Virus record (IMG/VR): IMGVR_UViG_3300029954_001014
Span: 1-32,887 of that record
Length of the DNA: 32,887 nt
From: a virus
Reading direction: 5' to 3' (one strand)
In this document: positions 24,848 to 31,143 of the stretch, in pieces
Layout: every line of letters begins with the position of its first letter
Position numbering within the stretch: position 1 is the stretch's first letter
The notes under the pieces: generated by a model
Databases searched by the model: none
What the model was told of the DNA's origin: nothing
Seen by the model: only the letters and a program-made list of their open reading frames with translations
Position numbers and translations under genes: made by a program

Positions 24848-26067
24848 GCGCACACGTACCAGCATTCAAAGTGACGATTGACGACAAGGACATCAGCACA
24901 CTGGTGACGCAGCGCCTTTGCAGCTTCCGCTTACTGCTGAGCAGAGGCGACGAAGCCGACCAACTCGACCTAAGCTTAGACGACACCGACGGCAAGCTCG
25001 CCTTGCCAGCGACCGGCGTCAAAATTTCCTTCCTGCTGGGATGGCAAGGAAAACCGCTCGTCGATGCCGGCAGCTTCACAGTCACCGAGGTCGGCCACGC
25101 GGGCGCACCGGATCAAATCACCATCCGCGCGCGCTCGGCCAACCTGATCGACACCTTCAAGCAACAGCGCGAACGCAGCTACCACGACACCACGCTCGGC
25201 ACGATCATCGACCAGATCGCGGCCGAAAATCAATTGCGCCCAGGCATCGCCAACCCGCTGCGCGGCATAACGATTGCGCACCTCGACCAGACCCACGAAA
25301 GTGACGCCGCATTGCTACGCCGACTTGGCAAAAAATACGACGCCGTCGCCACCGTCAAAAATGACACGCTGCTGTTTATCCCAATCAACCAAAGCCGCAC
25401 CGTCAGCGGCAAGCAACTGCCAACGATCAACATTAAACGCAACCTCGGTGACCAGCACAATTACCTCTCCTCCGAGGCCGACGCCTATAGCGGCGTGCGT
25501 GCATACTGGTTCGATGACAACCACGGCATGCGCCGCAGCGTCGTCGCCGGTGTCGCCGGCAACAGCAAGCGCCTGCGCACGACCTATGCAACGGAGGAAG
25601 ATGCACGCACGGCAGCGGCGTCCGAATGGCAACGCCTGCTGCGCGGCCTGGCGACCTTCGAGATGACCCTTGCTATCGGTGATCCAACTATCTCGCCACA
25701 ATCGCCGGTACAGCTTGCCGGCTACAAGCCGCAGATTGACGCGACCGAATGGCTATCGAAATCAGTGGAACACAACGGCAGTCGCAACGGCTTCACGACG
25801 CATGTGCAGTTTGAAACCAAGACAGCGCCTGCCGACACTGAGCGCGAGTTGCAGCATGACCCTGACGAAGGAATTACGGGCGTCATTGCGAAGTGGAAAG
25901 ACAAGGTCAGCAAAAAGTCGGGAAGTAAGACCGCCGGTGCGCTCGGCAATCCCAAGACCTTGAAGCACGTTTATGCCAGCAAGCAAAGTGCGAAGCGGGC
26001 GGCAAAGCTTGAATGGGAAAAGATCAAAGAGGTGCGGGAGATCATTGCCGAAAATTCAGATGCATAG
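24844..26067 (+). CDS. D: Tail hub protein (P2 gpD family)
   Basis: The 407-aa gp27-like hub protein starts HVPAFKVTIDDKDISTLVTQRLCSFRLLLSRGDEADQLDLSLDD. It contains HDTTLGTIIDQIAAENQLRPGIANPLRGITIAHLDQTHESDAALLRRLGKKYDAVATVKNDTLLFIPINQS and ends with a basic KSKR-rich tail (YASKQSAKRAAKLEWEKIKE). It forms the hub that connects tube and spike V. It is the last gene of the tail operon; no clear terminator follows before the convergent cargo gene. Confidence 0.94.
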   Translation: MSAHVPAFKVTIDDKDISTLVTQRLCSFRLLLSRGDEADQLDLSLDDTDGKLALPATGVKISFLLGWQGKPLVDAGSFTVTEVGHAGAPDQITIRARSANLIDTFKQQRERSYHDTTLGTIIDQIAAENQLRPGIANPLRGITIAHLDQTHESDAALLRRLGKKYDAVATVKNDTLLFIPINQSRTVSGKQLPTINIKRNLGDQHNYLSSEADAYSGVRAYWFDDNHGMRRSVVAGVAGNSKRLRTTYATEEDARTAAASEWQRLLRGLATFEMTLAIGDPTISPQSPVQLAGYKPQIDATEWLSKSVEHNGSRNGFTTHVQFETKTAPADTERELQHDPDEGITGVIAKWKDKVSKKSGSKTAGALGNPKTLKHVYASKQSAKRAAKLEWEKIKEVREIIAENSDA

Positions 26068-26094
26068 GCCGAGGATGAATGTCGCCGTTGGCAA

Positions 26095-26538
26095 CTATCC
26101 TGTAATTGATTTTATTCCTATGCTCAACGCTTCTTTTGCCGCTGACTTGAGTACGTCCATTGCACCTGCTTTAGCGGACGCCACTAGACGGTCACCGATG
26201 GATTGTTTGTTTACCAGGCTATCAGGAACTGCATTGAGCACTGCTAACCCTTTTTGTGTCAGTACAACCCTCCGGAAATAGACTTGTGTCGGAAGTGATG
26301 CTGCAGCCGATATGTACCCCTCGCTGATCAGCCATTGCACGGTTGCAAAGACAAAATTCTCTGAAGACGTCAGTATTATGCGAGGAGAAAAATCGGACGT
26401 CTGTTCCGGTTCAGTTATATTTTTATCATCGAAAAAATCGCGAAGATGAATCTCTGTCGGGACAGGAAAACACTGGTAAAGATTAGCAAAAACTTTACCA
26501 GCAGTTCCGTTAAACATATCAATATTGGAGGCTGTCAT
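26095..26538 (-). CDS. Hypothetical winged-helix-like protein (cargo)
   Basis: This protein of up to 147 aa is not assigned to a named family. A core of FNGTAGKVFANLYQCFPVPTEIHLRDFF, FATVQWLISEGYIS and FRRVVLTQKGLAVLNAVPDSL looks like a winged-helix fold. It ends in an amphipathic C-terminal helix (DRLVASAKAGAMDVLKSAAKEALSIGIKSITG) that might touch membranes or a partner. Two starts are possible: ATG 26538, whose codon overlaps the divergent gene's ATG, or ATG 26517 (FNGTAGK). Neither has a visible RBS. It is convergent with D, and AT-rich composition marks it as cargo. Confidence 0.6.
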   Translation of the reverse strand: MTASNIDMFNGTAGKVFANLYQCFPVPTEIHLRDFFDDKNITEPEQTSDFSPRIILTSSENFVFATVQWLISEGYISAAASLPTQVYFRRVVLTQKGLAVLNAVPDSLVNKQSIGDRLVASAKAGAMDVLKSAAKEALSIGIKSITG

Positions 26539-26776
26539 GTCTATATACAATTTAACTGAACGCGAAAAGCAAATGAGGAAACAGACCGAGGATGTTCGTA
26601 GAGTGCTACAACAGCAGATCGCCGGTGCAATTGATACGAGGCGCTCAAAAGACTATTGGCAAAACATCCTTTCGGATTTTTCGATTGAAGCCATTGCAGA
26701 AGCGTTGTCATCTGAGCTAAACCATTTTAACTACTGCGAGGTGACGCACCGACATTGTTGCTGCCGTTCGCGGTAA
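26537..26776 (+). CDS. Small helical protein, divergent (cargo)
   Basis: The 79-aa protein starts behind a strong GGAGG RBS with a 5-base gap. It is charged and helical (LTEREKQMRKQTEDVRRVLQQQIAGAIDTRRSKDYWQNIL, then FSIEAIAEALSSELNHF). The last 12 residues (CEVTHRHCCCRSR) look unlike the rest and suggest a truncated or frameshifted 3' end. The gene ends 2 bases before the convergent HEPN-like gene. No function is recognised; its position hints at a link with its neighbours. Confidence 0.5.
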   Translation: MSIYNLTEREKQMRKQTEDVRRVLQQQIAGAIDTRRSKDYWQNILSDFSIEAIAEALSSELNHFNYCEVTHRHCCCRSR

Positions 26777-26778
26777 CG

Positions 26779-27591
26779 CTATTGCGGCATCATGTTTGCA
26801 AACTCTTCATCGGTAACTTCTCGCTCCTCATATTCAAAATCATCGTTTATTGTGGGTGGAAACATAGTGGTGACAACGTGTTTTGGGCCAACATAAACAC
26901 AATTCGGTAAGTAGACCAATCGAATAAAAGGGTGAGCTTCCCATTCTTTTTTTATGTAACTCTGCCCAGGAATGGGAATAAACCACGGCTGCATGCCGAA
27001 GGCGCTAAATTGTTCTCCGACGATTCCTTGAAGATTGAGAATGGCCGCCAATGCAAGGTCGCGGGTATCTTCATCTGTCGAAGGATTGAAGTGCAAAGCG
27101 GCGTTCCGCCGTCCGTGCAATTCTCTGAACAAAGAGACCACGTTAGGCAGGAGAATTCCCCAGCTTTCGAGCGTATCAATTGCTACCGACCAATTATCAA
27201 ACGAAGCTTTACGAAAGACGGTTTTATATTCAGAAGTTCCTTTGAATTGATCTCGTAGATTCAGTACCAAGTGATTGAGAATACGCTCACCCAAGGCGCA
27301 AGCTGACGTCAATGCTGGATAATAAGAACAGATTACAAACGCATTGCGGCACTGGTCGAGAAAGGCATTGTGATAAGCGACAATCGACCAAGGTTTGTTT
27401 TGCAGCGCAATAAAATTTTCGATCTTGACCGGAAGACGTTGTTCTCCGAACTGAAATGCAAAGCGGCCAATCGCTTGCTGCCGATTCTGCTCATGGTTCG
27501 CTTTAGTCGGATCATCCCAATGATCACTAGCAGGCACTAGCGTCTGCGCACGACTGTCAAAATCAAACGAGAAAATTCGGTAGCGTTTCAT
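26779..27591 (-). CDS. HEPN-like protein with RNxxxH motif (candidate RNase, cargo)
   Basis: The 270-aa protein starts MKRYRIFSFDFDSR. A helical core contains YYPALTSACALGERILNHLVLNLRDQFK and, after a DTLESWGILLP segment, LFRELHGRRNAALHFNP. R162-N163-x3-H167 fits the HEPN RX4-6H motif in which N often follows R. The C-terminal third (QPWFIPIPGQSYIKKEWEAHPFIRLVYLPNCVYVGPKH) is conserved in my memory of related unnamed proteins and may be a beta domain. HEPN proteins are commonly RNases in toxin-antitoxin, Abi and CRISPR systems. Catalysis and defence role are inferred. ATG 27591 is preferred over upstream starts because it gives the family N-terminus. Confidence 0.6.
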   Translation of the reverse strand: MKRYRIFSFDFDSRAQTLVPASDHWDDPTKANHEQNRQQAIGRFAFQFGEQRLPVKIENFIALQNKPWSIVAYHNAFLDQCRNAFVICSYYPALTSACALGERILNHLVLNLRDQFKGTSEYKTVFRKASFDNWSVAIDTLESWGILLPNVVSLFRELHGRRNAALHFNPSTDEDTRDLALAAILNLQGIVGEQFSAFGMQPWFIPIPGQSYIKKEWEAHPFIRLVYLPNCVYVGPKHVVTTMFPPTINDDFEYEEREVTDEEFANMMPQ

Positions 27592-27808
27592 CAATAATTT
27601 TCTAGACAATGCTCCGCCGCTATCATGGCTCTAATCAATTGGTTGGTTTGCGAATCGCGCGAAGACGAATCATCTCTGCATGGCCGGCCGGAGTCAGCCA
27701 CCCAAAATAGGTCGAACTCACGAATACTTGATATCGTTTATCCATTGCTGCCCGTCCATTGTTATGTATTTGAGCTACTTGAATCGTTCTCAGACCTCGT
27801 CTTGTAGG

Positions 27809-28120
27809 TCAACGCTGCCGATAGCTCTTTTTCCCAGCATCATCCAGACAATACTGTCCGCCGCGCGGCCCGGTGCAGTATTGATGACTGCGGCAACTAC
27901 AGTCGCCACCATCATCTTTTTTCTTTGGGACAAGGCGCTGTGTCGTGTCCATTGAACATATTTTCTTGGATGCACTAATAGAGCCATCATTACAAACGAA
28001 ATCAGCGCCGGCGCAATGAGATACACCACCCTTACTGCCGGAGCAGGGATAGTTTGCAGCGACTGCCATGCCTGACATGAAGAACAGGCATGTCAACAAC
28101 AAAGTCGATTTGAATTGCAT
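27809..28120 (-). CDS. Secreted Cys-rich protein (cargo)
   Basis: The 103-aa protein has a signal peptide (STLLLTCLFFMSGMAVA-A). The mature part has eight Cys: YPCSGSKGGVSHCAGADFVC...KKIC, then GDCSCRSHQYCTGPRGGQYC. The two halves look like a CNDGS-type module followed by a CSCRS/CTGPRGGQYC module. Similar small periplasmic proteins of unknown function occur in other proteobacteria (from memory). GGGGGAG lies 6 bases before ATG 28120. It has the same orientation as the repressor, so expression in the lysogen is possible. Confidence 0.65.
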   Translation of the reverse strand: MQFKSTLLLTCLFFMSGMAVAANYPCSGSKGGVSHCAGADFVCNDGSISASKKICSMDTTQRLVPKKKDDGGDCSCRSHQYCTGPRGGQYCLDDAGKKSYRQR

Positions 28121-28279
28121 TTCCACTCCCCCGCATTGATTTTTTATTTTTTTATGTATTGATGAAAAACTATGACGCGTTGGCCTCGATATGCATCATT
28201 GCCATGACTATTCGCTCATTTTCTACTGTGAGTGGCGGTGCCTCTTGCGCATATCGTTATCACAATACACACATCGTCA

Positions 28280-28708
28280 TTATTTTTTTTTGCCACCTAC
28301 GATGATGGTTTGAGGTGCGATGATATCGCCCGTCACTTGCTGACCAATATCACCATGAAACACTATGCTCTGCTGACGTTTTACCGGCTTCTCAGGTTCA
28401 GTTGCTGCAATACCTTCAGCAACCCCTAAGAGCCTCGCTTTCCCTTTCGCATCGAGAGAGCGAAATACAGCAACTAACGCGGTCTCGTCATCTGAAAGTG
28501 TGGCATCTGACACAATTCCCGTTATGACGTATTGAACGTCCACACCAATTTTGGATACAGCGAATAGGTAGCTTGCATCCGGGTGCCGTTCGTCCTGCTC
28601 ATAGAACAATTGCGCGCGCCGTTGCACGCCACCAATCGCACCGAAGTCTTCCTGATTGAAGCCTAGCCGTGTTCTTTCACTCTTAAGCCGAGCACCTATT
28701 GTTTTCAT
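28280..28708 (-). CDS. XRE-family repressor (P2 C-type role)
   Basis: The 142-aa protein has an N-terminal XRE-type HTH (residues 3-65, IGARLKSERTRLGFNQEDFGAIGGVQRRAQLFYEQDERHPDASYLFAVSKIGVDVQYVITG). The middle segment (LSDDETALVAVFRSLDAKGKARLLGVAEGIAA) is a likely dimerisation helix. The C-terminal tail (VFHGDIGQQVTGDIIAPQTIIVGGKKK) is beta-rich. It lacks a LexA-like Ser/Lys protease, so induction would not be by RecA cleavage. It faces the RHH gene across a promoter with an inverted repeat. ATG 28708 gives the family N-terminus; the frame is open for 57 codons upstream through the switch promoter. Confidence 0.85.
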   Translation of the reverse strand: MKTIGARLKSERTRLGFNQEDFGAIGGVQRRAQLFYEQDERHPDASYLFAVSKIGVDVQYVITGIVSDATLSDDETALVAVFRSLDAKGKARLLGVAEGIAATEPEKPVKRQQSIVFHGDIGQQVTGDIIAPQTIIVGGKKK

Positions 28709-28724
28709 AAAGACGCATTTAATG

Positions 28725-28753
28725 TTGACATGAGTCTTTTTGGACTCTATATT
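28725..28753 (+). promoter_or_regulatory. Early promoter with operator in the spacer
   Basis: TTGACA (28725-28730), exactly 17 bases, then TATATT (28748-28753) form a strong sigma70 promoter driving the rightward early genes. The spacer contains the inverted repeat GAGTC-TTTTTG-GACTC (28732-28747), a natural repressor operator. The half-site ATGAGTC (28730-28736) recurs at 28791-28797 over the RHH start codon. Confidence 0.8.
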
Positions 28754-28790
28754 GAAGTCATTGCTAAGTGACGTACACAAATGATATCCC

Positions 28791-28991
28791 ATGAGTCCCT
28801 CAAATACCGTTCCCGACACCGAGAATGCGCGCACCTCGCTGCCGATCACCACGCGCCTGCACCCCGACGAAGTGGCCAAGGCTGAGCGCTACGCCCGCCA
28901 GGACCAACGCACCCGTGCCGGCTTTCTGCGCGTGTTGATTTTGCGCGGTCTGGCGTCTTACGAAAAAGAGCGCGACATCAGCGTCGCCTGA
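28791..28991 (+). CDS. Small RHH-like regulator in the Cox position
   Basis: The 66-aa protein reads SLPITTRLHPDEVAKAERYARQDQRTRAGFLRVLILRGLASYEKER, a beta strand followed by two helices, the pattern of Arc/CopG ribbon-helix-helix proteins. It is first in the rightward early operon opposite the repressor, where P2 has cox. The fold appears different from P2 Cox, a winged helix, so this is a positional rather than sequence equivalence. It probably represses the C promoter and may assist excision. Its start codon overlaps a second half-operator. The RBS is weak. Confidence 0.7.
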   Translation: MSPSNTVPDTENARTSLPITTRLHPDEVAKAERYARQDQRTRAGFLRVLILRGLASYEKERDISVA

Positions 28992-29096
28992 ACCGAGTCA
29001 TCGCGCCATGTCGGCGCCCTGCAACGCCTACCTGGTCCCGGCCGAACGGGGACTTTGCCAAGGATTTTTACCATGCATGAAATCAAATTGAGCGTA

Positions 29097-29606
29097 TCAA
29101 AAAAACTGAATTCCCGGTGGCGGCTGGTAGCGCTCGGCGGTGGCGTAGCGATTTTTACAAGATGGGCAGCACAGCCACACCACACCGCCTTCCTTTGCCG
29201 TCTGGAGCACGACTTTCTGTGCAAAGTTGTCCAGGCAGCGCTGACAAAGATAATGCATGGGAACGTGCGCCTTCTCAGCTTCATCGGATTGAATCAGCGC
29301 CAGGACAAAAACTCCTTTATCCAGCTCGGCAAGCTGATACTTTCCCCGCTCCAACTGCCGCTGCGTCAGCTCTACTATTTTTTCCTCAAGCTCTCGTTTG
29401 ATATTATGGAGCGCAGCTATGTCCTGTTGTTGCGCCATAATTTTGTCTTGCAACTGACTCATCGCTATCTTGATTTCTCGGATCCGCTCATTAAAGAGCT
29501 CTGTCGCCGCGGTGATTTGATGATCGTCTCTGAACTTGACGGCAGCTTGGCTGAGCTCAAAAGCCGTTTTCAATGCCAGCAATGCGGCGCCAATTTCTTC
29601 CATCAT
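29097..29606 (-). CDS. Coiled-coil protein with C-terminal zinc ribbon
   Basis: The 169-aa protein has an N-terminal helical segment (MMEEIGAALLALKTAFELSQAAVKFRDD), a long coiled coil (ERIREIKIAMSQLQDKIMAQQQDIAALHNIKRELEEKIVEL), and a C-terminal zinc ribbon (YLCQRC...WLCCPSCKN). ATG 29606 follows GGAGAAGGCGAG. It runs against the flanking early genes, typical of an inserted accessory gene. Similar coiled-coil/zinc-ribbon proteins recur in prophages, mostly unnamed (from memory). The function is unknown; a single-gene defence or regulatory role cannot be excluded. Confidence 0.75.
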   Translation of the reverse strand: MMEEIGAALLALKTAFELSQAAVKFRDDHQITAATELFNERIREIKIAMSQLQDKIMAQQQDIAALHNIKRELEEKIVELTQRQLERGKYQLAELDKGVFVLALIQSDEAEKAHVPMHYLCQRCLDNFAQKVVLQTAKEGGVVWLCCPSCKNRYATAERYQPPPGIQFF

Positions 29607-29747
29607 GTTGTCTCGCCTTCTCCGTTCGCGCCAGTACGTCGGCCGCATTCGTGCCAAGCCGGCGATGTGGCGGCGACAGTGCCTGAGCGTCCTCTTTCAA
29701 AAAATGGGTGATTCAATCAACTTCAGCGCAGAAGGAGAGCCAACAGT

Positions 29748-30008
29748 ATGAGAGTCATCAGCATCCCTTGCCCGCATTGCCAAAGCCGCGTACGGGCCAC
29801 TAAAAGCCGCACCATGTCGAACCTGTTCAAGGAAATCACCTACATGTGCCAGAACGATGCCTGCGGCCATGTCTTCATCGCCGGTCTGGAAGTCTTGCGC
29901 ACCGTCTCGCTGTCGGCCATCCCGGCCGGCGACGTACGCATCCCGCTCTCGCAGCACGCTCGCAATGCAGCCAGGCATCAACTGGCCTTAGACCTGGTGG
30001 CGGCATGA
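29748..30008 (+). CDS. ogr: Late-gene transcriptional activator, Ogr/Delta family
   Basis: The 86-aa protein has the Ogr/Delta zinc finger: C8-P-H-C11 and C34-x4-C39 (CX2C-X22-CX4C) with TKSRTMSNLFKEITYMCQNDACGHVF and VLRTVSLSAIP, the conserved core. It binds upstream of late promoters and contacts RNA polymerase alpha to switch on the P, O, V and F operons. AAGGAGA precedes the start. In P2, ogr lies beside D; here it is in the early region between the switch and A. Confidence 0.93.
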   Translation: MRVISIPCPHCQSRVRATKSRTMSNLFKEITYMCQNDACGHVFIAGLEVLRTVSLSAIPAGDVRIPLSQHARNAARHQLALDLVAA

Positions 30009-30069
30009 TCAGCGTCCAGCCAAGCGCGCCGCCTTAAGCCGCATCTCACGCCGTTTTTTTAGTACCTGT

Positions 30070-30089
30070 CGCACGTGCATTGACGTGCG
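30070..30089. repeat. Inverted repeat downstream of ogr
   Basis: CGCACGT and ACGTGCG arms surround GCATTG. There is no T-tract on either strand, so a regulatory site is more likely than a terminator. Confidence 0.35.
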
Positions 30090-30168
30090 CGGGATTCGCT
30101 CACCCTGAAGAAAGTGAATGATGACGACACAAACGCAACCTACCCGTACCGCAACACCGATCGGTAAC

Positions 30169-30453
30169 TTACTCTGGTTTAAAGATGGCGTTGTAGCCTT
30201 GACGCGGTCCGGACGCCTCTTCCAATTCATCGGTCATGTTCAGGCCGGTGAGTTTTCCGATGACTTCCAAAAAATCCGGCAGCCCGGTAACGCCAATGAC
30301 GCGGTAGATGGCACCCTCGTGATTGCGGATGCCGATCACCATGCGCTGCTGCCGAACGGTGTGAATTTCCGTGACCTGCGCATGCAGTTTTTCAAGGATT
30401 TTTCCATCGGCTGCGCCAATGGAGACGTGATCAATCAGTGTCGTGCAAAGCAT
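30169..30453 (-). CDS. Hypothetical 94-aa protein in the early region
   Basis: The minus-strand gene has a strong GAGGAGA RBS 4-5 bases before its ATG. The protein (MLCTTLIDHVSIGAADGKILEKLHAQVTEIHTVRQQRMVIGIRNHEG...VTGLPDFLEVIGKLTGLNMTDELEEA) has ordinary globular composition and no recognised domain. A longer plus-strand frame covers the same DNA but reads like a shadow. Two palindromes lie just upstream, between this gene and the rightward short ORFs. Confidence 0.65.
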   Translation of the reverse strand: MLCTTLIDHVSIGAADGKILEKLHAQVTEIHTVRQQRMVIGIRNHEGAIYRVIGVTGLPDFLEVIGKLTGLNMTDELEEASGPRQGYNAIFKPE

Positions 30454-30487
30454 ACATTCTCCTCGATGGTGGCAATTTTCATTGGGC

Positions 30488-30501
30488 CAGTGACATCACT
30501 G
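30488..30501. repeat. Short palindrome in early intergenic region
   Basis: CAGTGA-CA-TCACTG, with 6-bp arms, lies 35 bases before the start of the minus-strand 94-aa gene. It could be half of a regulatory region together with the larger repeat at 30518-30543. Confidence 0.5.
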
Positions 30502-30517
30502 ACGCCGATTGCGCAGG

Positions 30518-30543
30518 TTTACGGACGCAAATACGTCCGTAAA
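30518..30543. repeat. Perfect 10-bp inverted repeat (operator candidate)
   Basis: TTTACGGACG and CGTCCGTAAA flank a 6-base CAAATA spacer with no mismatch. No T-tract follows on either strand. It lies in the gap between divergent genes (minus 94-aa gene and plus short ORFs leading to A), the place for a dimeric regulator site. Confidence 0.6.
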
Positions 30544-30632
30544 GTTCTCATGCACTCGGATGACTCGAATCATACGAACAAGCATGTTGGCAATGCACCG
30601 GCGTCAGCCACAGTTGCGCAGGGAGGCCAGCC

Positions 30633-30680
30633 GTGTCTTGGTCAATCATGATCGACAACGACTTGGCAGGGGCCTGGTGA
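30633..30680 (+). CDS. Possible 15-aa minicistron
   Basis: GTG 30633 lies 6 bases after GGGAGG and encodes SWSIMIDNDLAGAW before a TGA whose last base is the first base of the next ATG. It is probably a translational leader for the following small membrane protein. Confidence 0.3.
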   Translation: MSWSIMIDNDLAGAW

Positions 30681-30787
30681 TGGCACCGCTGTTTGCTTTT
30701 CTACGCCGCCTGGTGCCGCAGCTCATCGCCTTGCTGCTCCTGAGCGCACCAGCGCTGTTACCGGCCTTAGGTCTGATCAAGGACTAG
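30680..30787 (+). CDS. Small single-TM protein, 35 aa
   Basis: ATG 30680 overlaps the stop of the preceding minicistron (TGATG). The peptide APLFAFLRRLVPQLIALLLLSAPALLPALGLIKD is almost all one hydrophobic helix with two basic residues near its N-terminus, so it should insert in the inner membrane. It stops 2 bases before the next gene. A longer frame from 30509 in the same phase is unlikely because its first 57 codons read through the palindrome region. Function is unknown. Confidence 0.45.
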   Translation: MAPLFAFLRRLVPQLIALLLLSAPALLPALGLIKD

Positions 30788-30789
30788 CC

Positions 30790-31143
30790 ATGCGTAGCGC
30801 CAAGATTAAAGACCATGCGTCCTTTCATCCTGCGTCCGAGTTCTTGCTGGCACGCGAGGCCGAAGTGCCAACGCCGCCGGGTGACCCGTTGGCGTTGGCA
30901 GAATTGGCCAAGGTCAAAGCGACGTTGCAAGCACGCCAGCGCGTGAATAGCACCCCTTTAATAGCCCAGGCTTGGGGCGTCACCCCGCGTGCCGTACGCC
31001 GCAATGTGCTCAACTTGGCCGGCCTCGATCCTAATCGCTGGGAGTCGCCCATTCACTCCTTCACCGACGCCGAACGCATCGCCATTCGCGCCGCCGCACA
31101 GCGTGCCGTGCGCGCTTACGAAGGGGTGTTGAATGCGATCTAA
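30790..31143 (+). CDS. Early protein with possible HTH, upstream of A
   Basis: The 117-aa protein has a central segment TPLIAQAWGVTPRAVRRNVLNLAGL (about residues 56-80) that looks like a helix-turn-helix, followed by a helical TDAERIAIRAAAQRAVRAYEGVL. It may be a DNA-binding partner or regulator of replication; no family is recognised. It starts 2 bases after the 35-aa membrane peptide and overlaps the start of A by 11 bases, showing coupled early expression. Confidence 0.7.
   Translation: MRSAKIKDHASFHPASEFLLAREAEVPTPPGDPLALAELAKVKATLQARQRVNSTPLIAQAWGVTPRAVRRNVLNLAGLDPNRWESPIHSFTDAERIAIRAAAQRAVRAYEGVLNAI

Noticed and set aside
28127-28279. Terminator between the repressor and the secreted Cys-rich gene
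   Set aside because: There are A/T-runs but no stable hairpin next to them, so read-through from the repressor remains possible.
29055-29711. 218-aa plus-strand frame
   Set aside because: Apart from its first dozen residues it is antisense to the coiled-coil/zinc-ribbon gene, which has a good RBS and a zinc-binding motif.
30118-30651. 177-aa plus-strand frame overlapping the 94-aa minus gene
   Set aside because: The minus-strand gene has a stronger RBS and more protein-like composition; the plus frame runs through two palindromes.
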